This document shows positions 49,612 to 59,304 of a DNA stretch of 64,000 nt, one piece after another. The notes beneath the pieces were generated by a model that made no database searches, was not told where the DNA came from, and saw only the letters and a list, made by a program, of their open reading frames with translations. Position 1 is the first letter of the stretch; every line of letters starts with the position of its first letter. This stretch comes from Symbiodinium natans (lineage: Eukaryota > Sar > Dinophyceae > Suessiales > Symbiodiniaceae), in NCBI GenBank assembly GCA_905221605.1, contig CAJNDS010000218.1, positions 1-64,000 of the forward strand. The letters run 5' to 3'. The position numbers were made by a program, and so were the translations under genes.

Positions 49612-52557
49612 TCCGCCCCTCTCAACCCCTGTCGCTCATGATCAGAGACCATCGGAGACCACGGACCCAAGCGCGTGACACCCCCCCAGTCCCTGTCGCT
49701 CACCACGGACCCGAACCGCGTGACACCCGCCCGGCCCCATTGCGCTCATGGTCGGAGACCATGGGAGACCACGAACCCAAGCGCGTGACACCCTCAACCC
49801 CTGTCGCTCATGATCGGAGACCACGGACCCGGACCGCGTGACACCCGCCCGCCCTACTGCACGCGCTCGTGATCCGAGACCGCGCGGACCCAAACGCGTG
49901 AACGCCCTCTCAATGCCTGTAGCTCACCACGGACCCGAACCGCGTGACACCCGCCCGGCCCCATTGCGCTCATGATCGGAGATGTTGGGAGACCACGAAC
50001 CCATGCGCGTGACACCCTCTCAACCCCTGTCGCTCATGATCGGACACCATGACAGACCACGAAACCGGACCACGTGACACCCGCCCAGCGTGCTCAGACA
50101 CCATCGGAGACCACGGACCCAAGCGTGTGACACCCCCCCAGTCCCTGTCGCTCACCACGGACCCGAACCGCGTGACACCCGCCCAGCCCATTGCGCTCAT
50201 GGTCGGATACCATGGGAGACCACGAATCCAAGCGCACGACACCCTCTCAACCCCTGTCGCTCATGATCGGAGATCACGAAAGACCACGAACCCGGACCGC
50301 GTGACACCCGCCAGCCCCATTGCGCTCATGATCGGAGACCGTGGGAGACCGCGGACCCAAACGCGTGAACGCCCTCCCAATGCCTGTAGCTCACCACGGA
50401 CCCGAATCGCGCGACACCTGCCCGGCCCCATTGCGCTCATGATCGGAGATGTTGGGAGACCACGAACCCATGCGCGTGACACCCTCTCCTCCAACCCCTG
50501 CCACTCACCATGGACCCGAACCGTCCCGCCCCATTGTGCTCACCATGCGAGACCGTCCAGGCGCGCGACACCCTCTCAACCCCTGTCGCTCATGATCAGA
50601 GATCATGGGACACCACGGAGCCGGATCGCGAGACACCCGCCCATGAGGAGACCATGGGAGACCACGAACCCAGCGCGCGACACCCGTCCATGGGAAATCA
50701 CGGACCCGAACCGCGCGACACCCGCCCAGCCATTGCGCTCATGATCGGAGACCACGGAAATCCACGGACCAAGCGCACGACACCCTCCCAACCCCTGTCG
50801 CTCATGATCGGAGACCACGAAGAGCCAGCCGAACCCGGACCGCGTGACACCCGCCGAGATTGTGCTCGCGCTGGGAGATCATGGGAGTCCATGAACCCAA
50901 GCGTGTGACACCCTAGAGACTATGGAGAACCCTGTCGCTCATGATCCGAGACCGTGGAGATCACGGACCCAAGCGCGTGACACCCTCCCAACCCCTGTCA
51001 CTTCACAGACCCTACCCGGCCCTATTGCGCTCATGAGGAGACCATGAAAGACCACGGACCCCATTCTGAGGGAAAAACCACAGGCCCGAAGTGCGTGACA
51101 CCCAAGGCTCCAGTACCCCCAATTGGCCCAATTGTGCTCATGATCGGAATTCGTGCTCATGATCGGAGACCATGGGAGACCATGGGAGACCACAGGCCCG
51201 AAGCGCGTGACCCCGGCCTCCAATGGCCCCAATTGTGCTCATGATCGGAGACCGTGCGAAACCGCAGGCCCGAAACGCGTGATACCCGCCAGCGACCACA
51301 GGCCCAAACGCGTGATACCCGCCCGGCTCATGATCGGAGATCATGGGAGGCCCCAATTGTGCTCACGACCGGAGACCGTGGGACCAAACGCGTGGACGCC
51401 CGCCCACGACCACAGGCCCGAGCGCGTGACACCCACCCAGCTCATGATCGGAGACCATGGGAGACCACAGGCCCGAAGCGCGTGACACCCGCCCGCCAAT
51501 TGGCCCCTATTGCGCTCATGATCGGAGACCATGGAGACCACAGGCCGCGAAGCGCGTGACACCCACCCGGCCCCAATTGGCCGCAATTGTGCTCATGATC
51601 GGAGACCACGTGGGAGAGCACAGGCCCGAGCGCGTGACACCCACCCGGCCCCAATGGCCCCAATTGCGCTCATGATCGGAGACCGTGGGAGACCACAGGC
51701 CCCGAAGCGCGTGACACCCACCCGCCCCCAATTGGCCCCAATTGTGCTCATGATCGGAGACCATGGGAGACCGCAGGCCGGAGCGCGTGACACCCACCCG
51801 GCCCCAATAGCCCCAATAGGCCCGAAGCGCGTGACACCCCCGAGCACGTGACACCCACCCGGCTCATGATCGGAGACCATGGGAGACCCCCAATTGTGCT
51901 CATGATCGGAGAGCGTGGGAGACCGCAGGTCCCAAACGCGTGACACCCGCCCACGACCACAGGCCCGAGCGCGTGCCACCCACCCAGCTCATGATCGGAG
52001 ACCATGGGAGACCACAGGCCCGAAGCGCGTGACACCCGCCCGCCAATTGGCCCCTATTGTGCTCATGATCGGAGACCATGGAGACCACAGGCCCCGAAGC
52101 GCGTGACACCCACCCGGCCCCAATTGGCCCCATTGTGCTCATGATCGGAGACCACGTACAGGCCTGAGCGCGTGACACCCGCCCGGCCCCAGTGGCCCCA
52201 ATTGTGCTCATGATCGGAGACCATGGGAGACCGCAGGCCCGAGCGCGTGACACCCACCCGGCCCCAATAGCCCCAATTGTGCTCATGATCGGAGACCATG
52301 GGAGACCGCAGGCCCGAGCGCGTGACACCCACCCAGCTCATGATCGGAGACCATGGGAGACCACAGGCCCGAAGCGCGTGACACCCATCCGGCCCCAATG
52401 TCCCCAATTGTGCTCATGATCGGAGACCATGAGAGTCACAGGCCCGAGCGCGTGACACCCACCCGGCCCCAATGGCCCCAATTGTGTTCATGATCGGAGA
52501 CCATGGGAGACCACAGGCCCGAAGCGCGTGACACCCATCTGGCCAAGCGCGTGACGC
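49611..52557. repeat. GCGTGACACCC satellite (64-76 bp units)
   Basis: About 45 units built from GCTCATGATCGGAGACCATG, a GAC.A(C/G)GGACCC or GACCACAGGCCCGA segment, and AGCGCGTGACACCC. Two subfamilies: left half ends CTCTCAACCCCTGTC, right half CGGCCCCAATTGGCCCCAAT. The switch is near 51080. Open frames up to 231 codons are repeat translation. Confidence 0.85.
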
Positions 52558-52597
52558 TTTTTCTTTCTGAGGAGAGGACCCCAAACGGTTCCTGTTT

Positions 52598-52893
52598 GGG
52601 GAATAATAAAATTGCATTTTTCCCTTTCATTATTAGTAAAGATTTCTATGGAAAGATATTAATTCTCGATCTATATCTTCTTCAAATTCATTTCGGCTTC
52701 TCTTCTTTCTCACATCCAGTGAATGCAGTAGAAGCATGTGGATTACTTACTCCCTTACATATCGTACCTGAATGGTATTTCTTATGCCAATATGCTATGC
52801 TAAAAGCTGTACCAAATAAAAATGCAGGATGCATTATCTTTCATCCTATTTTACTTTGTGAGAAGTCTTTCAATGTCATTCTATTTTAAAATT
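52598..52893 (+). pseudogene. cob: Mitochondrial cytochrome b (cob) fragment in nuclear repeats
   Basis: Reads 'LGNNKIAFFPFIISKDFYG', 'HPVNAVEACGLLTPLHIVPE' and 'WYFLCQYAMLKAVPNKNAG', the region around the conserved PEWY of cytochrome b, then loses similarity. AT-rich, unlike its surroundings. The N-terminal half and the C-terminus are missing. It is preceded by a small hairpin CCCCAAAC..GTTTGGGG (52579-52601). Interpreted as nuclear mitochondrial DNA; in dinoflagellates, fragmented mitochondrial DNA is an alternative source of such a piece. Confidence 0.8.
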
Positions 52894-52924
52894 AAGACGT
52901 CCAGTAGATTTAATGGTTTTCATC

Positions 52925-53373
52925 GCAACCCCGCCGGGTTGCCCAGTTTTACCCCTGCCAGGGTTGCCCCCACCAGGGTTGCCCCCAGCAGCGTTGCCCC
53001 CGCCAGGGTTGCCGCCGAGTTAGGGTTGCCCTTGGCAGGGTTGCCCCGCCAGGGTTGCCCCGCCAGGGTTGCCCCGCCAGGGTTGCCCCCGCCAGGGTGA
53101 CATTGCCCTCGCCGGGTTGCCCTGTCAGGGTTCCGCGCCTCCTCACGTCGCCTACTCAGGAATTGTGCACCTTCTCTGCGACGGCCCTACGCACCTCGTC
53201 CTCTTCGCGCGCTGGCGAGGCTTCGTCGTCCTTCTCTATGAAGTTTTGTTTAGTTGCCGAGCAGGGCTTCAAGTGCGAAGGGCCCTGTCAAAGGTATTAA
53301 TTAATTGCCAGGGTTTCCCATTAGTAGTCACCCCCGCCAGGGCCCCGCCAGGGTTGCCCCCGCCAAGGTTGAC

Positions 53374-53406
<33 letters not shown>

Positions 53407-53985
53407 AACTTACTGGCCCAAAACCCAAGGAAATAAAAGTTGGAACTTTCAGAATAAACTACCTTATAGGAAGCCCAAAAGTTGAAAAGATGGGTTTTGA
53501 GCCAGTAAGGAAATCAGAAAGTACTTTTAATACAAAAAAACCTCGCCTTGCCCCTTCCAGGGTTGCCCGTGCCAGGGTTGCCCCCGCCAGGGTCGCCTCC
53601 GCAGTTGCCCCCGCCAGGGCCCTTGCGCCAGCGGGTGGCCGGGCCTTCCGCGCTTGGCCCTCGATTCTGCCATATGAATGAGCTTGGGTCCGGAATTGGG
53701 CTTGAGGGTGTCTTAAACACAGTATGGGTGAAACAGATTGTCCCGCTCCCTGTTGATCCAGGAAAGTGTAGGCTCAAGCAACAGCAGCAGTCAACACGTC
53801 CCACCCCGGCCAGCGGGGAGACTCGAGGTGTAAGCCCCCTTGATAGGGGGGCCGTGGAGGGTAGACCGCTCTAAACCCGAAAAAGGCGGCAATTTGGGTG
53901 GCTGGGGTGGGATCCGCTGCACCGAGGCGGCCCGACCCGCCACCACTGGCGCGGGTCGGGACCGCGGCACTTTGGAACACCCTAA
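52925..53985 (+). mobile_element. Large 15-bp minisatellite repeat, copy 3 (5' truncated)
   Basis: Starts inside the GGGTTGCC repeat, has the shared GGAATTGTGCACC block at 53160, a TA/GA microsatellite at 53384-53405, and the complete 3' block at 53700-53985 ending CGCGGCACTTTGGAACACCC. Confidence 0.7.
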
Positions 53986-54033
53986 ACCCTAAACCCCAAA
54001 CCCTAAACCCTAAACCTCTTGAATTCCTTGAAG

Positions 54034-54135
54034 AGAACTCCAGTCGAGACTCGAAGCATGGCCCCTAACATCTACCCAGTGCCCCCAGACAAAGAGGCGG
54101 GGACGGACCGAATTGGGGGGGAGACCACCTCTTAA
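54034..54135 (+). CDS. Terminal exon 'MAPNIYPVPPDKEAGTDRI'
   Basis: Open from 'RTPVETRS' to TAA at 54133-54135. Possible acceptor CCTTGAAG. Unknown protein. Confidence 0.45.
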   Translation, partial: RTPVETRSMAPNIYPVPPDKEAGTDRIGGETTS

Positions 54136-54192
54136 TCCTTTTTTTTGGGTTTAGGGTTTAGGGAAAACCCTAAACTCCCTAAACCCTGCCAG

Positions 54193-54313
54193 CCTGCCGC
54201 AAAAATCGGCGCAGCTCCGCCATCCTGAGTTTGCAAGCACGCAAAGCGCGAACGATGTCAAGGCTGAAGTACCGAAGCCCCAGAACTCTCGCGTGCTAGC
54301 TGATTTGGCTTAA
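54193..54313 (+). CDS. Terminal exon 'SAQLRHPEFASTQSANDVKA'
   Basis: Acceptor CCCTGCCAG, then 'LPQKSAQL..EVPKPQNSRVLADLA' to TAA at 54311-54313. Strong texture; gene relation to 54034-54135 unclear since both end in stops. Confidence 0.5.
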
Positions 54314-54359
54314 GGGAGTCTATGCTGGAGAACCTAAATGTGAGGAGTTCCTCCATCTA

Positions 54360-54505
54360 TCTCTCGGCCTCTCGTGCTCTCGATCTCTCTGACTCTGTCT
54401 CTGTGCCTCCCTGTGCCTCCCTGTCTCTCCGTGTCTCTCCGTGTCTCTCCGTGTCTCTCCATGTCTCTCCGTGTCTCTCCGTCTCTCTCTCTCTCTCTCT
54501 CTTTT
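54360..54505 (+). repeat. CTCT/GTGTCTCTCC low-complexity
   Basis: GTGTCTCTCC decamers followed by a CT microsatellite; open frames across it are artefacts. Confidence 0.9.
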
Positions 54506-54572
54506 CTTGGTCGTCAGACGTGCCATAAACCCCTAAACCCAAAGCCGCTACCCTGTCGCTTTAATCCCTGAG

Positions 54573-54686
54573 CTCCAGTTCGCAATTGAGAGCAACATGC
54601 GAAGGCAACACCGGGACCTGACGGGGGTGGTGCTGTACGGCTTTTGCGGGTGCTCTACTGCGCCTCGAGGCATCGTGAGGCACTAG
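54573..54686 (+). CDS. Terminal exon 'LQFAIESNMRRQHRDLTGVV'
   Basis: Possible acceptor TCCCTGAG, then '..LYGFCGCSTAPRGIVRH' and TAG at 54684-54686. Unknown protein. Confidence 0.5.
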   Translation, partial: LQFAIESNMRRQHRDLTGVVLYGFCGCSTAPRGIVRH

Positions 54687-54760
54687 GCAAAACCGTCGTG
54701 AGTCATCAACCTCATCAACCCTTGTAAACTCTTAACCCTGAGAACTGAGGCACTTCCACC

Positions 54761-54835
54761 CTAAGCGTAAACCCCAAACCGCTTCAGTTCCAGGGTCTGA
54801 TTCGCCGTCTGCGTGCTCTTCATTCGGAAGTTCAC
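54761..54835 (-). CDS. Terminal exon 'VNFRMKSTQTANQTLELKRF'
   Basis: Acceptor CCCTGCGCAG, phase 0, 24 codons ending 'GVYA', TAG at 54761-54763. Probably the 3' end of a minus gene whose first exon may be 55531-55463. Confidence 0.6.
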   Translation of the reverse strand: MNFRMKSTQTANQTLELKRFGVYA

Positions 54836-54948
54836 CTGCGCAGGGTCGGGGGCTTGAGGGTTTGGAGGGCTTAGGTTTAGGGTTTAGGATTTAGGGTTTA
54901 GGGTTTTTTTCCCTCCTGGTTTAGGGTTTAGGGATTAGGGTTTAGGGT

Positions 54949-55236
54949 TTGAGGGTCGAGGCCAAAATGTTTTGGCTGGTTCAGGCCGAGGGCTTCCTCA
55001 GATTCAGCAATTCAAGCTTCCCCATGCTGGGTGTTTTCTGTCCAAAGGAACCAACCTCGAGCTTGCATCAAAACATTGACATGCTTCTGATGCCTGGTTT
55101 CGTGGGTTTGGTGAAGATATGTGGAAGTTGGCTACAAGTTTTGCTTACCGGCGCACACAAGCCTCCAAAGCAGGCCCCGTCCCCGAATCAATCCTTTCAG
55201 CAAGGCCCCAAAAAGGATTCGACAGTAAGAGGGTAG
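54949..55236. CDS. Possible coding segment
   Basis: Plus: 95 open codons ('MFWLVQAEGFLRFSNSSFPM', 'GFVGLVKICGSWLQVLLTGA'). Minus: 'NFHISSPNPRNQASEACQCF'. Not decided. Confidence 0.35.
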
Positions 55237-55314
55237 GCTGCAGTGCGCGGTTTGTGTCAAGCTTGCTTGCACCCGGCACCAGCAGCACTTCGCATCCTTA
55301 AAAAGGGATCGTCA

Positions 55315-55400
55315 TACTAATAATAATAAGAAGAAGAATCACAACAATAATAATAACAGTAAGAATAATAATAAGAATAAAAATAAGAATAAAAAAATAA
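55315..55400 (+). repeat. AAT/AAG microsatellite
   Basis: TAATAATAATAAGAAGAAG-type triplets, next to a half family A element (55400-55453). Confidence 0.9.
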
Positions 55401-55462
55401 TAGAGGGTACTGTAATCCCTATTCAGGACTGTTGGGAAAAGGGGGGAACACCTTGTCCGATT

Positions 55463-55531
55463 TAAGCAACCTGCCAGGATGGCATTCTGTAGTTCATTGG
55501 GCCGCAGATTAGGACTCAAGACAAGATCCAT
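55463..55531 (-). CDS. Possible first exon 'MDLVLSPNLRPNELQNAILA'
   Basis: ATG at 55531, open to a donor CTGGCAG|GTTGCTT near 55472. Protein-like; fits as the 5' exon of a minus gene ending at 54761. Confidence 0.5.
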
Positions 55532-55551
55532 GCCTCGGGGCTTGGGGATTT

Positions 55552-55734
55552 AGGGGTTTAGGGGTTTAGGGGTTTAGGGGTTTAGGGGTTTAGGGGTTTA
55601 GGGGTTTCGGGGTTTAGGGGTTTACGGGTTTAGGGGTTTAGGGGTTTAGGGGTTTAGGGGTTTAGGGGTTTAGGGGTTTAGGGGTTTAGGGGTTTAGGGG
55701 TTTAGGGGTTTAGGGTTTAGGGTTCAGGGTTTAG
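55552..55734 (+). repeat. TTTAGGGG octamer tract
   Basis: About 20 TTTAGGGG octamers with two variants, returning to TTTAGGG at the right end, where TTTAG is used as acceptor of exon 55735-55834. Confidence 0.9.
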
Positions 55735-55834
55735 GGTTGCGGCCACACAACTTGCGAACCAAACGCGCCCCAGCCCGGCCATCGTCGCAGAGAGCGATGA
55801 GATTAAGGAGCTGAAGAAGATCCTCAGGCACTGA
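55735..55834 (+). CDS. Terminal exon 'VAATQLANQTRPSPAIVAES'
   Basis: Starts exactly after GGGTTTAG (phase 2), continues 'DEIKELKKILRH' and stops at TGA 55832-55834. A clear example of a heptad acceptor. Unknown protein. Confidence 0.6.
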
Positions 55835-55928
55835 TTTTTTCGCTGTGGGGTTTCGGGCTCTCTGGGCACCTGCAACCCAACTACACATGACAACTCGGCT
55901 GTCTATAGTAGCCGCTGCCTACTACTAA

Positions 55929-56017
55929 TTGCTTAAGAACACCGAAAAATGAAAATATCATTCCTTATTAAGGGTTATATAGGTATTATTAGTTTTTCTT
56001 CGGGGTTCTTAAGCAAA
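55929..56017. mobile_element. Family F element between 16-bp direct repeats
   Basis: TTGCTTAAGAACACCG .. CGGGGTTCTTAAGCAA. GTCTATAGTAGCCGCT occurs directly repeated at 55901-55916 and 56023-56038. Confidence 0.65.
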
Positions 56018-56207
56018 TGGTAGTCTATAGTAGCCGCTATTCCTTACCAAGGCCAACTGCCCAAAAGCGAGAATCGCCACCCAACTCAAAAACTCCTCAC
56101 CTGTCCGGAAAAGGGATGGGGGACCATACACCCTAAACCCTAAACCCTAACCCCTAAACCCTAAACCCTAAACCCTAAATCCTGAACCCTAAACTTACAC
56201 CTTCCAG

Positions 56208-56348
56208 GAGGAGCTTGCGCGGACGAGCCGCATGCCGAAGACCAACGCGAAGATGTTGAACAGCCGCTCCAGCCTGTCTGCACTGTGTTCGCATGTTGGG
56301 GCCGTTAGGGTGTTTGGATCCCACGTGTTCAAGCAATCAAGGAGTAGG
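56208..56348 (+). CDS. Exon 'EELARTSRMPKTNAKMLNSR'
   Basis: Acceptor CACCTTCCAG, phase 0, continues 'SSLSALCSHVGAVRVFGSHV' and 'FKQSRSR' to donor AGG|GTATGG. The intron then contains family D element 56357-56481. Unknown protein. Confidence 0.6.
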
Positions 56349-56356
56349 GTATGGTT

Positions 56357-56481
56357 TACTTGAAGGTGCATGGGTAGTTATGAGTGAGGTTATAAGTACC
56401 TTAACTAGGGTTCTCATGCAGGCTGAATTATGTTTTGCCCTACTTCTAGCCACCCATGAACCATCCATGAACCGTCAAGTA
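56357..56481. mobile_element. Family D element
   Basis: TTACTTGAAGGTGCATGGG .. CATGAACCGTCAAGTA; lies 8 bp inside the intron after exon 56208-56348. Confidence 0.65.
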
Positions 56482-56752
56482 TCCCTAAACCCTAAACCCT
56501 GAACCTCGTGGGGTCTAAGAGCTCTAGTGCGTGAGTGTATGTTCGTGTGAGTTCCGCATGGGCTTCGTATCAACCGGCCAAGTCAGACCAGCTAGGCTCC
56601 AGGGTTGTGGGCTTAGGGTCTAGGATTTAGGGTGTTTGGAGTTTAGGGTTTAGGGTTGATTTAGGGTTTAGGGACCGGGGGACTTAAGCAAAGACAGTGT
56701 GCTCTGGCTTGCTAGCGTTTAGGGCTTGGGGTTTAGGTTTTCACTTTTTGAT

Positions 56753-57004
56753 TTATTCGCCTCGGCTTCTGGCCGAGAGGCGTCTAGAACAAGCAGGACT
56801 TGGCTTTCCTTCCTGTGCGATTCGCACGCACACCCCGCGTTGGGTCAGCCCGGCTGCCGACGCGGCGTGCTCAAGCGCTTGCAATTGGAACAGTCCATAC
56901 CAGCCTTCGATAGTGAGGGGATCATCTTGGCAATTGTTTAACACTCGGGTATTGCTAGCTGAGAGCGCCTGAGAGAGGCTCACCCTTGGTTTGACTTGCA
57001 TCAT
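56753..57004. CDS. Coding segment, strand unclear
   Basis: Minus: ATGATG start at 57004, 83 codons ('GWYGLFQLQALEHAASAAGL', 'RGVCVRIAQEGKPSPACS'). Plus: '..RRGVLKRLQLEQSIPAFDSE' to stop at 56941. Minus is longer and starts with ATG; neighbours are plus. Confidence 0.45.
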
Positions 57005-57069
57005 CCTGCATTCACTAAACTTGACTCACGCACCAAACCGTCGGCAGGAGGAACGTGCACGAAACCTAG

Positions 57070-57171
57070 GTCAATGAGCACTACTCTGGGATCCCCTACA
57101 ACCCAGAAATACAAAGGTCAATGAGGCTCTATAACGGCAAAAGACAAAGGGACCCACCAGGAAGAATTTAG
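57070..57171 (+). CDS. Exon 'VNEHYSGIPYNPEIQRSMRL'
   Basis: Acceptor GAAACCTAG, phase 0, continues 'YNGKRQRDPPGRI' to TAG at 57169-57171, where TTTAGGG begins. Clear protein texture; not identified. Confidence 0.55.
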   Translation, partial: VNEHYSGIPYNPEIQRSMRLYNGKRQRDPPGRI

Positions 57172-57245
57172 GGTTAGCCCTAAACCCGATCTAGGATCTA
57201 ATAGCCCTAAATCCGATCTAGGGTTTGCAAAATGGGCATGTAAAG

Positions 57246-57308
57246 GTTTGTGGGCCCGCCGTCTCCCGTCTGGGGCCAGCACGAGTTGCGCGGGAAGACC
57301 TCGTCAGG
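57246..57308 (+). CDS. 63-bp exon 'FVGPPSPVWGQHELRGKTSS'
   Basis: Acceptor TGTAAAG, phase 2; donor CAGG|GTTTTGG, a heptad variant. Unknown protein. Confidence 0.45.
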
Positions 57309-57329
57309 GTTTTGGGTTGGGGGGGTTAG

Positions 57330-57440
57330 TAGGGCTTAAGGGTTCTGGTAGGGTTTAGTAGGGTTTTGGTAGGGTTTAGTAGGCTTTTGGGAGGGTTTAG
57401 TAGGGTTTTGGTAGGGTTTAGTAGGCTTTTGGGAGGGTTT
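57330..57440 (+). repeat. 20-bp repeat GGGTTTAGTAGG(G/C)TTTTGG
   Basis: Four to five units alternating TTTAGTAGGG with TTTTGG(T/G)AGGG: a higher-order derivative of the heptad. Confidence 0.85.
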
Positions 57441-57665
57441 AAACCCTAAACCCTGCTGGATTTGGAGGTATGAAGGGACGCCCTGCTGTTGGGCAACTTC
57501 CTCAGGATCCTAAGCACAAAAACACTTAAACCCCTAAACCCCCTAACAACCTTAAAACACCGCATGGGGACCTTTGTGCCGTAACCCTGATGCCTAGTCC
57601 CTAAACCCGGAAGACCCTCCAAAAACCCAAGCAAGCCCATCACTCTCTCTCCCGCGCCTGCATAG

Positions 57666-57725
57666 AGCCAGGCGTCATCTGCGTGATCGCCCAGTGGAAG
57701 GCCGTTGTGTACTGGAAAAGCCTAG
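57666..57725 (+). CDS. 60-bp exon 'PGVICVIAQWKAVVYWKSL'
   Basis: Acceptor GCGCCTGCATAG, phase 1; donor CTAG|GTCTAGGG, a heptad variant. CCCTAAA-like sequence on the left and TTTAGGG on the right. Confidence 0.6.
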
Positions 57726-57854
57726 GTCTAGGGATTAGGGTTTAGGGTTTAGGTTTTAGGGTCTAGGGTGTAGGATTTAGGGTTTGGGGTTTGGGGTTTA
57801 GGGTTTGGGGTTTAGGTTAGAGTTTATGTTTGGGGTTTCTGGCTAGGAGTTTAG

Positions 57855-58045
57855 GCCCCGAGTTTCCGTTGGCTGCGGCAGATACGGGGGGAGTGGGGGC
57901 CTATGCACATCGAGTTTTCTCTGGGGTAGTTGTGTCGAGTCCTACAGGAATGGAGTCCATAGCTTTTCATAGATGCTGCAAGGCATTCGCACATCAGGAC
58001 TTCCACATGGACCCAATCGCCAGACACCGCGCAGGACGTGGCTGA
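57855..58045 (+). CDS. Terminal exon 'PEFPLAAADTGGVGAYAHRV'
   Basis: Acceptor GAGTTTAG|GC, then 'SPTGMESIAFHRCCKAFAHQ' and 'HMDPIARHRAGRG', TGA at 58043-58045. Likely the 3' end of the plus gene including 57666-57725. Confidence 0.5.
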
Positions 58046-58079
58046 GGCGCTTATATAGGGTTTAGGGTTTAGGGTTGAG

Positions 58080-58235
58080 AGGGTTGAGGGTTTATAGGGT
58101 TTATAGGGTTTATAGGGTTTGTAGGGTTTATAGGGTTTATAGGGTTTATAGGGTTTATCGGGTTTATAGGGTTTATAGGGTTTATAGGGTTTATAGGGTT
58201 TATAGGGTTTAGGGTTTAGGGTTTAGGGTTTAGGG
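58080..58235 (+). repeat. TTTATAGGG nonamer tract
   Basis: About 15 TTTATAGGG units bracketed by TTTAGGG. Confidence 0.95.
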
Positions 58236-58606
58236 CCTGGCTCCCCCTTAGCTCTAAACCGCCCTAAGCCCCAAATTCTTTCAGGCATGCGACGGCAGGG
58301 TCTCCGAGTAGAGGGGGCTAGTCTCGTCCCGGATCGGGTCGTTCAGCCAACTCGTACCTTGGTTTAGGGCTCAGGGCTTAGGGCTTGGGGCTTGGGGCTT
58401 AGGGCTTAGGGCTTAGGGTTGAGGGTTTAGGGTTTAGGGTTTAGGAGCGGTTTAGGAGCGGTTTAGGGTGTTTAGCGGGTGTAGGTTTTTGTTTTTTGTT
58501 TTGGGTGGGGGTGAGGGGGGGGTTCAGGGTTACAGGGTTCAGGATTTCAGGGTTTCGGGCTTTCAGGGCTTAGACTGTAGTTTACTCCTGCCTGCGGTCT
58601 TTTCGC

Positions 58607-58810
58607 TTGCTGAGCCTTTCCCAGATTTCTTTTTGTTGGCGAAAAAAGGGGGCAGTGTTCAGGCAGAGAACTCGGAGAACGGTTGAATGGTATACTCGGG
58701 TTCAAGAAGCTGCGGGTCTGGGTCCTACAGGGTGGGTAATGGAATCTTTCCACCTTAAAGAGCTGAATCGCCCTGAGTCCACGACTCTCTCGACCCCCCT
58801 GGTCAGCTGA
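58607..58810. CDS. Possible exon
   Basis: Plus 'RTRRTVEWYTRVQEAAGLGP' and 'VMESFHLKELNRPESTTLST'; minus 89 codons also open. The plus reading fits the plus ORF that follows. Confidence 0.4.
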
Positions 58811-58828
58811 GCTCATCTAGTGAGCTGA

Positions 58829-59062
58829 TGTGAAGAAGCTGTTCAGGAGCTAAGGTTAAGCCAGAAGAGTCTCCCTACACCATCTTCTGGAAACCTAAAG
58901 TTCAAGCTCCTCCCCGGCAAACCGTGCATCCTAGAGGCCCGTGTCACCGATAGCGACGCGGCCGATGTAGAACCAAGTGCAGCTCATCACGTGGTTAATC
59001 CAGATGATGATGACGATCTAAGGGTCCAGCGCTCTGCTTTCGACTTTGGGCACGCCCTCTAG
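58829..59062 (+). CDS. ORF 'NLKFKLLPGKPCILEARVTD'
   Basis: 77 codons, no internal ATG near its start, preceded by TGA in frame: 'CEEAVQELRLSQKSLPTPSS', 'SDAADVEPSAAHHVVNPDDD', 'LRVQRSAFDFGHAL', TAG at 59060-59062. Acidic, protein-like. A possible acceptor is AGCTGTTCAG. Unknown; a degenerate retroelement polyprotein is an alternative. Confidence 0.5.
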   Translation, partial: CEEAVQELRLSQKSLPTPSSGNLKFKLLPGKPCILEARVTDSDAADVEPSAAHHVVNPDDDDDLRVQRSAFDFGHAL

Positions 59063-59304
59063 TTAAATTATCGGGTCCCTTTTGGGGTCCCGTATGGAGG
59101 GCACAGCACCCTTAAAATCAGGACCCGCAAAGGGGGCCCTGACTTTGAGGCCCATTTGGATTGGAGGGGGAGGTTGCAGTTTCAGAGAGTTGGGTGCGTT
59201 GACTCGCGACAGCTTGGGACATGCAGAATCCTGTCGTTGGCTGTGTGCGGGGGGTGTGCTGAAATACCACACGTGTTCAGACTCTACTGTAATTGTTTGA
59301 TAAG

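Noticed and set aside
50049-50744. 231-codon ORF with repeated 'RDTRPA' and 'IALMIGD'
   Set aside because: Runs across many satellite units; other frames and the other strand are equally open.
49611-52557. CRISPR array
   Set aside because: Repeats and spacers are both similar between units, units are 64-76 bp, and the context is eukaryotic; this is a satellite.
54320-54571. Arg/Glu-rich and Ser/Leu-rich ORFs on both strands
   Set aside because: GTGTCTCTCC and CT low-complexity DNA.
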